Of a stretch of 64,000 nucleotides of DNA, positions 33,971-44,968 are shown one piece after another; the stretch's first letter is position 1; each line of letters opens with the position of its first letter. A program made the position numbers and the translations under genes. The stretch lies in contig JAMYHX010000147.1 in the NCBI GenBank assembly GCA_025529335.1, positions 1 through 64,000 on the forward strand. Reading direction: 5' to 3'. This DNA comes from Rhizopus sp. PT2906. Its lineage: Eukaryota; Mucoromycota; Mucoromycetes; Mucorales; Rhizopodaceae. The notes beneath the pieces were generated by a model that was given only the letters and a program-made list of their open reading frames with translations, had not been told where the DNA came from and ran no database searches.

Positions 33971-34803
33971 AAAAAAATAGTTAGTTTAGTGTTGTATCTA
34001 TAATAAGATAATCTCTGTTTATCGTATATCTCTTCCTGGTGCTCTTACATTATGTATACAGACGCTGATAATGCCTCATTTGAGTCTGTTGTAAGTTTTG
34101 AAGCGAAACAGGAGAAAACAATTAGTTATGCCAACTGCCTGATTTAGAAAAATCAAATAGATGATGAAAATGTGTAATCAGGAATCAAAGAATCCATAAC
34201 TACTACTGTCAAGGCAACCGGTATGCTGCTTCTTACACATACTGGACGCCGCTGTCAACTTTGCGCCTCCTCTTTCTCCTTAAAGTCACGCCATTATTCT
34301 CCCATCCTGCAGCACTACCCCAGATGATAGCCACATATATCATCACTAATTGCCCCACTACTAGACGTATCTTCTACTTGGTGTCTCCCTATTGCTCTTT
34401 TTTTTTTTAATGAATGTACATTATCCTTTATCCCAATCGGTTGCCTCCAAAAAAAAAAGACGATATCCTCAAAATTACAAAGTGAGAATGCCCATGATAA
34501 ACCTTGGTCAATTTATATGAAAAGCTAAAGGAGGTGTCGATTACACAGCATTTCAGAATTCAGTTATTTACACGACATTATACATTTAGGTGCGAATACT
34601 TCATTTCTTACAGTACCAACTATTTTAGGCAAGTACAATGATTAAGCTTTATTTATTGATCTACAGGAGCTTACCGTAATAGTCAGACTGATTGTTTGTT
34701 GTAACACTTGTTCAAGCATATATGAGAATACCCAAACGAAGCCTTTAAAGCCACTTAGATATAAGCTGTTAGAAACTGTGTTGATCACTCATATCAATGC
34801 GTT

Positions 34804-34842
<39 letters not shown>

Positions 34843-34993
34843 ATCTAACTTTGTATAATAGTTTTTGTTACACACATCATGCGGTGATGTGACCGGTGAG
34901 ATGCAAGGAAAAAAGGGAGGTTGTGTATATGCCGCAAAAATCAAAAAGAGGACAGCTTTTGTCCCTTTTCTCTATAAATATATATATTTCTTC
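33971..34993. other. Intergenic region upstream of the MOB gene
   Basis: About 1 kb without a supportable ORF. It contains a run of about 34 T at 34806-34839 and an AT-rich TATA-like stretch at 34971-34987. Confidence 0.5.
34806..34839. repeat. Poly-T tract, about 34 nt
   Basis: An uninterrupted T run 155 bp before the MOB start codon. Either a nucleosome-excluding poly(dA:dT) promoter element or the A-tail of an inserted retro-copy on the minus strand. Length is prone to assembly error. Confidence 0.7.
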
Positions 34994-35974
34994 ATGTCGA
35001 CTACTTCATCATTAAGAAGGCTGTATCCTGGAACCAGCTTAGAAGTAAAAATAAAGACAATAAAAAGGACGTGTTGGTACTCATAGTACTTTAGGAAGCA
35101 TTTCAATGGCCATTTGAACCTATTGACTCTCTTGACTCATCATTCAGTGTACAGGAATATTTGCAACAACTCATTAGACAAGACTGTAGTAATGTACAAC
35201 GTATTGTAGAATTACCAGAAAGTGTCGAGAGGGACATTTGGCAGTATGAACATCTTCGGTAAACTCATCCTTTTTTCTTCCTTTTTCAATATGACTCATA
35301 ACTGCATATAGTCAAGTCTGCTTAGAGCTCAGTTTACTGGTAGTCGCATTAGAGTCAGAATGTACAAAGCAAGTATGTCCAGAGATGAAAGCAGATGGTT
35401 GGATGTACTTATGCGCTGCACATCCTTCAACTCAGTCTGTAAGTTTATTTTTATTTATAGAAAGCTATTTTAATCATAATAACTCCCTAGCAAACATAAA
35501 ATATAGTGTCCAGCCATTGATTACATCGTCCACACTTTGGATGGAGCTACGATTCTGTTGAATAATAACAAGTATTTTCCAAGCAGGTAAAATATATTGT
35601 GTTATTCATGGATGAGTGGGCATATATATATTGACTCTCTTGTACTATAGAATATCTATACCAGAACCATCATTGAAGCATTTTCAATCTGTTGCAAGAA
35701 GACTTTATCGTATATTTGCTCATGCTTATTTTCATCATAGAGAAGTATACGAGTATTTTGAGGTAAGGATATACAAAGGGATAATAATTATAGTGTATTC
35801 ATATATTTATATATATATACTTTATAGAATGATACATATCTCTATGCAAGATTTCTGTTATTATCAAGGACTTATGGACTTATTCCTTCTAATTTAATCA
35901 ATATTCCAGATGCAGAAGATAGTAATAATGCAAATAATGACGATGAGGATGAAAATGACTATAATAGAGGTTGA
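34994..35974 (+). CDS. MOB-family protein, MOB4/phocein-like
   Basis: Six exons, 34994-35044, 35095-35258, 35312-35438, 35507-35586, 35651-35762 and 35828-35974, all in frame, give 226 residues. Recognisable blocks are LRRLYPGTSLEEAFQWP, QYEHLRQVCLEL, ESECTKQVCPEM, WMYLCAAH, CPAIDYIVHTLDGA, LLNNNKYFPSR and RRLYRIFAHAYFHHREVYEYFE. The Cys pair and the HAYFHH histidines form the MOB zinc site. The wording (CPAIDY, HTLDGA) is that of MOB4/phocein, a component of STRIPAK phosphatase complexes, rather than the NDR-kinase activators Mob1/Mob2. The tail is short and acidic (DEDEND). No single exon exceeds 55 codons. Confidence 0.9.
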
Positions 35975-36104
35975 TACTAGCTTTAAAATAATCATTTTTA
36001 TATAAACTACTTTATTTTTTTTTTTTTCTTTTTAAAAAGAAGTGACGAAAACAAATTAATGTAGAGTAGCGTTTTAAAAGAGTGTGCATGTGGATGTCAA
36101 AGGA

Positions 36105-39100
36105 TTAAAGGTTTTCATCCTCATCCATGACTGGTAATTCAGATGGCTTGAGCATACCAGGAATACTTAGAGCCTTTGCCATCTCTGCTTTTCGTTGAGC
36201 TTCCATTTCTCTCTCTTTCTCTTCTAAATAAAGTTCTGCATTCTCTCCAGCAAACTCCTTCAATTGGATAAGGAAGTCGCGCACTTCTAGCTTGAATTTG
36301 GTAGGATTACTATTATATTCAAACATGGCGTGAACAAATACTTTGATTTGAGCACTAAAGTATGTAAAGTTAGTATATCTTGACTTTTTCTACACAATAA
36401 AATTACCTTTGAAGATGAGGGAATGCGTTTTGAAGTAGAGTAGAAACATGCTCGCGTAAGAATTCCGCATTCGTCATATTGGGATTTGACACCTGAGAAG
36501 GATCGAACAGTGGAGCTGTGATCATATTGCTTGATACCAATTCAAAGAGACGTGCAAGAACTTCAGTTTGACCCTTGAATCCACTCTTGTGATCACTGTC
36601 AGTAAGCACAAAAAAGATGTCCTGTAGCAGACTGAGATAGTAAGATTGATAGAATGCTCCAGCAATGGCTGTATCTGTACGGCTGATGTTGTCAATCAAT
36701 TCACCACAGATCTCGAGACCGATGTCAGCAATATCACGCATCGTATGCTTGAAGCCCCAAACAATACTGTCGATAAAGAGTTTAAACTGACCTGGGGCAA
36801 GTTCTAATAAAGCAGTAAAACAATGTCGGTTGATGGCTCTTAACATGGAGTAGAATCCAGTTCTGTGTTCAGGGTATTCAGCAAAGTCTTTTGTTATCAT
36901 GTTCAATGTGGGCTCAAACGTAGCTTCAAAGATGGTAGCAACACGAGGTGTCATCAGTGACTATATAAACAAGTTAGATTGTTTCTTTTGCGTTGTTGCT
37001 TTTCTTCTTCATTACCTGAAGTTTATTGATAATGGTGGTTATCACGTTTAACACTTCAGCATCTCTTGCTGTGTCCACACTGGTATTGAAGTCGGTCAAT
37101 ACAGCCTCTAAGAAGGGATCGACCATGTTATTGTTCACAGTATGGATATCTGTTGTGTTTTCAACATAGGTGTCAATCAATTTCAAAATTTCCTTTTTAA
37201 TTGTTCTCCAACCGCGAACTTTGGGTGTTTTTGTAGCAATAGGACCTTGTGTAGCTATATTCTGTGAAACTAATTCACCAATAATGCGGTACAAGGCTAA
37301 CAGGTCAGCATAAATTCGACTGACTTGAAGAATGAAAGTAGAACCAACAGATGTACAAGCAGCGACATTCGTTCTCACTACATTGGCTAAGACCTTGATT
37401 TCTGCTGCATTATTTAGACATTCTGGGTTTTGCTTAGCTTGTGCTATTAAGTTATCCCACTAAAGAGTAGTTAGTTATCTACATCCATTTAAACTGCACA
37501 TGGCTTACAGCAGAGTTGGGCAATGACATAAACTTGGTGATCAACCGTTCTTGTTCTACTGGATTAGTTTCTGCAGAGATCATGTAACCGATAGCTTCAT
37601 AAAAAGTGTGAATTTGCTGAGGAGCAAGGTCTGAAGTGATACGACTGATGTTGTCGAGTATTTCATCAACAAAAGTCATCTCTTCTCCCATCTGCACTAC
37701 AATAAAGTGTCTTTTACATTGTTGAGCAATCTTTATGAATGTATCGCAAGCCATGTCCTGAACACCTTCATGAAGTTCATGCATGAATTCAAATAACTTG
37801 TTGACGACTGTCTTTAAGAATTTCCAATGGGATTTTAAGAATCTTGGGTACTGACCAACACAGTACATAATGTTGGATGCTACCACAGCCTTGTTATCCT
37901 TTCCACGCTTCATTTCACAAAGACTTAATAATTCCTTGATGACTGTTACCAAAAACTTCTTTTCTGTGTCTACATCCATTGCACCAGAGATCGAACCAAT
38001 TGCCCAACACAATTTATTCAAATTGTTCCAAGACCATTCAGTTCCATCCATCTTTTTTGAATTAATATTATTTCGTTTGATAATAAAAGAGGCACATACC
38101 TGTCTATTCAATTTAACTGTCATGATGTTCACCGTATCTTCAACGTTAAGATGAGTCAAGTACACCAAGACTTGCTTCATACTCTTGTATAACACAATAG
38201 TATCACTTTCCTTTACAAATTCTCTGACAATTTCACCTTCATCATTTTCGACAATCAATACCTAATTATAATGTGTGTAAGCATATGTGTGATATCTATT
38301 CTATATAAATCTCTTTACTTCTTCTGGCTTAACCATGCGTTCAATCATCACAACTCTTAATTGTGATAAGACAGGGTGGTAGATCATATGTCTACTCAAG
38401 TTCTGTTGGGCTGCTTCTTCAAACAAGCCTTCTACAAATTTAGCCCAATATTCCAAGCAGATCTTGAAAATTTCTCGATCTTCCACATGAGAAATCTTGA
38501 TGATATAAAAGTGAGCATTGACCAACACTTGTGCAGTATCTGGAAAGCGTTCAATGATCTACAGAAAAAGAGTTTATACATGTCATATACTTAATGGAAT
38601 TGAAATACCTTTAAATGAGCAGACAAGAAAGTAGTAAGGAACATGGCTAAATTTTGCACAAACTCTTGATCATTGTCATTGCTATTTTCGTATATCTCAG
38701 CCATATCGGTCTGTGGTGGGACCATGACGTTTGTGGTGGCCATGACGCTTGTGAATAATGAATAAATAGATTCATAATAAGCTTCAGTGACTTCAATAGC
38801 ACTGATCTCCGTAAAGCATCTTAAAGTTACATTTCTGAACTGAGGTGTGTCAAAGAACTAGAAAAGATGTTAGTATATTTATATATATCACGTTCATGTC
38901 TTTACCTTGGAGTGAAGTGTTGGAATAAGATCCGTTTCAAAGATATAAGCAGTAGGAATCCAGTGAACAAATCTGAGCAATGTTTCGAGTGTCGATTTAA
39001 TAAGACTGGGTTTTGTTGCTTTTCCGAGAACTTCCCTACACAAGTTATAAATTTGGGAAAACCCTTGCTTCATTTGATGCTTCAAAGTGGCTGCCTTGGA

Positions 39101-39948
39101 TTGAGTCATTTGTTCAGCTGAAAAATCAAAAATTTCTTCGCTAAAGGAGAGAGGTGTGAGTATAGACGCTTTTGAATAATGATTGATGAACTTACCTTAG
39201 CAACTTAAGAATAGCCATGTTATTTTCACAAAGAGCAAGATTTGTTTGACTAGAGGAAACAATTTCAGGGATAAATGTGGGCCAATTATGAGGCCATTCT
39301 TGTTTAAGGATCTATATATATTTTGTTTATCAGGCCATTGGTTTTATTGTGTTTATATTCTTGATATTACCTGAACAAGCGTCATATTAAGTTTGTTGAT
39401 GTATGTGCGCTGCTTTATCAAGTTGTTTTCATCAGAGGATTCTTGAACAATAACATTAACAACAAAGTATCTGATGGCTATTATTTATATTAGTAAGCTT
39501 TCTCTATTTCTTGAAGGGGAGCTATAAGACAATACCATTTCTACTATCAGCTGGTAGCGTATTCCATCGCGTTTGAATAAACTTTTCAAGGATTTGTAAA
39601 GCAATAAACTAAAAAAAGATAAGTTGTCGCGTCTATAAACACACACACACTCCAAAGAAACGATAATAATAATAAAAAAACTTTGGTGTCAAACGGTTAC
39701 CTTTGTCTGAGGCACACTCGATTTCTCTAAAATGCCATCTACTCTAGTCCAAGCTTCCTCATGGTCTTGAAATTGTGTCAAAATTTGTTGAGCTAATTGT
39801 TGCTATTCTCATGTGTCAATGAACTGAAGACTTGTATATTTCTCTTTAAATGTACCTCTTGACCAGAACCACTAAAAAAGGTCATGACAACCTGATCTAA
39901 TAAAGCAACATCAAGTTCTTTACTAAAGTCTAATATTGCTTCAGCCAT
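36105..39948 (-). CDS. crm1: Exportin-1 (Crm1) nuclear export receptor
   Basis: Thirteen exons on the minus strand: 39856-39948, 39701-39802, 39536-39608, 39371-39477, 39196-39311, 38906-39140, 38609-38857, 38319-38558, 38100-38261, 37509-38051, 37016-37459, 36407-36960 and 36105-36354. All are in frame, 1055 residues, a normal exportin length. Diagnostic text includes QEWPHNWPTFIPEIV, DGTEWSWNNLNKLCWAIGSI, GKDNKAVVASNIMY, CVGQYPRFLKSHWKFLKT and VQDMACDTFIKIAQQC. Crm1 is a HEAT-repeat karyopherin that exports leucine-rich-NES cargo with Ran-GTP. The position that leptomycin B alkylates in human Crm1 is Cys here (C504, in SLCEMKRG), so the drug should bind. The intron at 38052-38099 is 48 nt and has no stop in frame, so retention would add 16 residues. 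Confidence 0.96.
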
Positions 39949-41191
39949 GTTTGGATTAATTAAAAAAAAAGGGACAAGAAAAGAAAAGAAAAAAAATTGT
40001 TTCTATTGCATTGTTATACTGCGAGCCTAGCGCTATTTGAATTCATTCAGAGTGAAAAAAATTTACGCGTTAATTGGTAGGGTGAACCAATAAGATTATT
40101 GATACCCTCTCACTCCTTCACTCTTTCTCTTTACAAAACTCGCACGTCCTCTCCTTTTTTTTAATAATAATATGCTTATGCGCACCCCTTTTTTCTAAAT
40201 GTTGTCAACTTTTCTATTGACTAGTCTAGCCCTATAGTGCTTGTGATAATATCTTCCCATAGTTAAGTATCTGAACTAAGCATCCATTCTATTCTAGCTG
40301 TTGTTAATAATGAATAAACTGACAAATTAACCAGTCTCATTCAGTCCCTTTGGCAAAACAAATACCGTACATTGAATATGGCAAAGACCCAACTATTGAC
40401 TTTGACTGATGAGTGCTCTACACTGGAGCCTAAACTTTATAAAGAGGGGGAAAGGTGCTAAACTCTTTCACGTATTTTAAGAAAAATCCTAAAACTGCAG
40501 TTGAAATGAGCTATAATCAACCTTATTGATAACTTTTTCTATGTACTTTTTCTTTACTTTACTTTTTCTCTTTGAACACATAGATTGAAGCACGAAAGAA
40601 GAGTAATCAACTTATAGTATTGGGGCTTTCTGGAAAAGCCAAGCATTTTTTGTAAAATAGGACAGGCATTGTTCTTTCAGTATTGAAATGGATACATGGT
40701 CATTTAACAATGTCGTCAAGTAATAGTTGATTTGATATTATACGTAATGCGTATATTACCCAGCATTCTAGCAAAGAAACAGTAAAATTGGTATAAGCAC
40801 ATTTAATTTGGTGAAAAGTGATCAAAGTCATTCATGGAAGAGCGTTAAAATGAAAGGAAGATTACCTTTGCGCCATTTTTTTTTCTTAAAGGTACAAATT
40901 CATTGACATCTTTGGTATATTTCAATACTAACACTGAAGAAAATAAACCTCTCGACTGCCTTGTTTGGTCCCATTCTTCTCAAACTTCCTCTTCATGAGT
41001 ATATGTTTGTGGTTCATCATTCACCCCAATTTAGGTATTCATTGTTTAAAATAAACCTCTTTTTTTGTCAATTGGAAATCTGTTACACAAGGCATAATAT
41101 TCAACAACAATAAATAAACAACGCCCATATTTGGGTGCTTTCACGAATATGGCTTTATGATTGTTCACACATTCTTTCTACTCTTATTCCC
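39949..41191. other. Divergent intergenic region, crm1 to chitin synthase
   Basis: About 1.2 kb with pyrimidine-rich blocks at about 40100-40190 and 40540-40575. No ORF or RNA gene supported. It should hold both promoters. Confidence 0.5.
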
Positions 41192-44100
41192 ATGGCTTTC
41201 ATTCCTTTAAGTTCAGCTACTACCAATCACCCTCAATATATGACATCTATACCTAAAAACACTAGTAATGATACATGGAAAATATCTAAAGGCAGTAGAT
41301 ATTTTGATGAACTTTCTATTACTCTGGCATCCCCGTCTGATCAGCTTGGACCATCTACATCGCTCCAGAATGGCAGGCTTTCACCATTCTTAAGACCAGA
41401 AAGATACCGACAAAGGAAACCAATCGTGTGTAATAGTCCTCTACAGCCGATGCAACGTAATAGTCAATCGCCTAGTATTAATGGACCCATTGATTTAGCA
41501 GAGGATATGTCAAATCTGCCCAACAGTAATGATTTTTTAAACTATAAAAGCTATATTCCTTCTTGCTGGTCGTGTTTCACGTTCTTGATAACGTGTTGTA
41601 TACCCAACTTATTTCTGTCAATATGCTGCATGAAAAAAGGAAAACTTGTTCAGCAAGCGTGGCGAGAAAAGGTACAACATCCCTTATCATGAAAAGCTAC
41701 GTATACCAGCCTTGCTCACGCCCTAACCTACAAAGATTGCATTATGTAGCATTATTTTTTTTGTTTGTCTATGCTTAGGATTCATTGCATTTGGAATGCG
41801 CCTGTCTTTATGCCCAACAGAAAGAATGACCAACGTTTATTCTTACAACAATTTGACAACAGGCGAAACGAATATCACCTGGCGAAAAGATATATTGATT
41901 TATGGAAAGTTATACCCTTTTGACGAGATAGCCAGATTCCTGAAAATAGTCTATAATATCAGCCTTACCAGTGATTATGAAGGCGCCAACTTGAGTCCAC
42001 TTTTTGATGCCGACGTGAGTCATGCATGTTCCGTTTATCCAATAGCGCGTGCATCAAAGTGTGCTGTTGTAAATCCTTACTATTCAGCAGAAACAATATC
42101 CAGTACATGTATTCCTATACAGCAACTGAACAACTGGTACACCTCTAATAATTGGCTAGAATTTAATTGGAGAGATATTCAACTAGCTTCAAATGGCCAA
42201 CCTAGTTTTTTAGTTCTTAGTGATTTTGTACTTGACATCCGTTCATATCAGTCACTGGACGAGAAGCCTTTTGGAGATCGAGTAGATGATGTGATTAAGC
42301 AAGCAATAGGGCAAGACGCCACCTACCTTTTTAGTGCATGGCAAGATACAAGAGCTGCTTGGCAATGTGTACTTGCAAGATACACAACAGGAGTCATCTC
42401 GAATGATACAATGGGATGCATAGCCTACGATATTATCATCAACTTTTTTCTATCACTCATTTTGGCACTGTTGGGAGTCAAGCTCCTTTTGGCAATATGG
42501 TTCCATTGGTTCATGAGTCACTGGCTGATAGAGCAAGGAAAGCACTCCCGCAGAATTTTGTCATGGGGATCTATTACAGGAGGCAGCAGTGTCCCAAAAC
42601 AACATCGTGCTTCCAATTCTTCTTCATTTGATACTATGAACTCTCAGCAGCCTTTTAATCATTCACATGGATCAATTGTTGACAACGAACCATGCTATAC
42701 TATACTCTTTGTCACCTGCTATTCAGAAGGAATGGATTCTATAAAGAACACTTTGGATTCACTAGCAGACACCACGTATTCCACCAAGCACAAGCTCTTG
42801 TTTATTGTCGTTGATGGTATTATTACAGGCGAAGGAAACAATAAGCCTACGTCAGATATATGTCTAAGTTTATTGACTCCCTTAAATGATAATAATATGC
42901 ATCAAGATGGGAAAGAGTGCGAATACGAAGCTGTTGCTGACGGCTGGAAGCAAAAGAACAAGGCACGGGTATATATGGGGTACTACCGATCACTGCCAGC
43001 GCTTGTGGTAATCAAATCGGGAACAGAGCATGAAAAAGGAAAGACGAAGGCTGGAAACCGAGGCAAACGTGACTCCCAAATGATTTTGATGTCATTTTTC
43101 AAAAAGGTCCTGTTCTATGAGAAATTCACGGAGCTAGAGTACGAGATGTTTTGGAAAATGAGCCGACTGATGAAGAAGGGAGTAACACCAGACAAGTTTG
43201 AATTGGTCCTGATGGTAGATGCAGACACAAAAGTCGCGCCTGATTGTATTACCCATATGGTATCTGCAATGAAGAATGATATCACAGTCATGGGCGTCTG
43301 TGGAGAAACCAAAATAGCCAACAAGTCTGAATCGTGGGTCACCGCCATCCAAGTATTTGAGTACTTTGTCTCGCATCATTATGCAAAGGCGTTTGAATCT
43401 GTCTTTGGTGGAGTAACCTGCCTACCTGGATGTTTCTCCATGTATCGTATCAAAGCTCCCAAGCAAGATAGATGGGTGCCGATACTTTCCAGTCCTGAAA
43501 TTATAGAACAGTTTAATGTAAGTTCTGTCGACACACTGCATGCCAAAAACTTACTTTTACTTGGCGAAGATCGATTTCTTACTACACTCATGCTGCGCAC
43601 TTTTCCTCGTCGTCAAATGATTCTTGTTCCTCAGGCAAAGAGTAAAACAGTCGTTCCCAACTCATTCAAGGTGCTACTTTCTCAGAGAAGACGGTGGATC
43701 AACTCGACAATCCACAACCTAATGGAGCTGGTGTTCGTGTCAGAGCTTTGTGGTATCGCTTGTCTCTCAATGCAGTTTGTTGTCGCGCTAGATCTTTTGA
43801 GCTCTGTTGTACTTCCTGCTGCTACCCTTCTCATCTTTTTCTTTTTCATAGACTTGATATTTACACATTCAGCACAGTACCAAACGCTTGTTATTTTGTT
43901 GGCTGCAGTAGGCACGCCTGCTTTACTGGTTATATTCACTGCCAAGAGGATGACTTACATAGGTTGGATGATTGGTAAGTTCTTCACCCTAGCCCCTTGG
44001 TCTATTGTTTATGTCCTCTTCTTGTAGTGTATATATTCGCCTTTCCTATTTGGAACTTTGTAATGCCTATATACTCCTTTTGGCATTTTGATGACTTCTC

Positions 44101-44365
44101 GTGGGGTGAAACACGTAGAGTGGTTGGTGAAAAAGAAGAAGACAGTAATAGCGACCCAATGTGTGCTTTATACAGTGAAAAAGCTCAAAAGAAATACTGG
44201 CATGTTTGGGAATCAGAGCGGTTATCTCGACTCAAGCACAGAACACATTCAATGGACACAAAAGGCAATACTGGCAAGAAACAAGTCAACTCCTATTTAT
44301 CAGCAGTGACAAGACCTGAAAGAAAAAGGGTAACTTCATATTCCTACCATCTTGGCTATTATTAA
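41192..44365 (+). CDS. Chitin synthase, class IV (Chs3-like)
   Basis: Exons 41192-41671, 41736-43974 and 44028-44365 give 1018 residues. The first intron has a textbook branch point (CCCTAAC). The N-terminus is a Ser/Pro-rich cytosolic segment, then two membrane segments (about residues 135-155 and 165-185), a long luminal part, another membrane segment (YDIIINFFLSLILALLGVKLL), the GT2 catalytic domain and C-terminal membrane helices. Catalytic motifs visible are LMVDADTKVAPD (DxD), EDRFLTTLMLR and QRRRWINS (residues 810-814 QRRRW). The enzyme makes chitin from UDP-GlcNAc at the plasma membrane. In Mucorales some of that chitin becomes chitosan. There is no myosin motor, so it is not class V/VII. 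The GTG codon upstream in frame is not needed as a start. Confidence 0.93.
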
Positions 44366-44720
44366 ATAAAAAGACATATACGCGCGTATATGCTCTTATT
44401 GCGTACAGTGAACCCTCTTCTTCAAGTTCACATTCCGCTGAAACAATGTTATTAGCGCGCATTAACGAAAAGGACATCTTTATTGCATTTTTCAAGTTCC
44501 TAATCGCACGCATTAGGAAACACAATAAATCATAATATGATTGCCACTTCATTGTGCTTGGAAACCAAGCTTGTCAAAAGGAGAATTGGCGTCTTTTTGC
44601 GTAAATGGCTGTGATGGTATAAGCGCCATTGATTAGATCATATTGACATCATATGTCATTCTGCATAAATATAAAGTTTGTTTGATTTGCCCTTTCCTTT
44701 GTTCTTCATTAACAAAAAAA
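44366..44720. other. Short intergenic region
   Basis: About 355 bp. An AAATATAAAG motif at about 44667-44676 lies about 50 bp before the next ATG and may be its TATA box. Confidence 0.45.
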
Positions 44721-44963
44721 ATGTCTGACAAGAAACAAGATATTGACACCTTGACACATCCTTCCTTATATCGTGAATCAGTCAATGGGTCATCAAGCAC
44801 ATCAAATTCACATGACAACAATACTTTTCCAATACAAGCCAAGAAAGAACGAGAAGAAGACAACTGGGATCTATACCCTCAACTAGTACGAAAGATAGAA
44901 AATGAAGGATCCAAGGAACAAGTGAAGCATTTACACGATTTAGAAAAATCTCATTGTAAATAA
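44721..44963 (+). CDS. Small hydrophilic protein, 80 residues
   Basis: An intronless ORF starts MSDKKQDIDTLTHPSLYRE and ends KEQVKHLHDLEKSHCK. It has a TATA-like motif 45-55 bp upstream and an A-rich Kozak context (AAAAAAAATGTCTG). The middle is Ser/Asn-rich, and the C-terminal half is charged and probably helical (DNWDLYPQLVRKIENEG). No known family recognised. It ends only 5 bp from the stop codon of the convergent phospholipase gene, so the two transcripts must overlap at their 3' ends. Confidence 0.6.
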   Translation: MSDKKQDIDTLTHPSLYRESVNGSSSTSNSHDNNTFPIQAKKEREEDNWDLYPQLVRKIENEGSKEQVKHLHDLEKSHCK

Positions 44964-44968
44964 TAAAT

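Noticed and set aside
34865..35086. 73-codon frame that includes the MOB start
   Set aside because: Only its last part from 34994 is the real first exon; the upstream part is 5' UTR and the end is intron.
41135..41191. Upstream in-frame extension of the chitin synthase
   Set aside because: It begins with GTG, not ATG; the ATG at 41192 is used.
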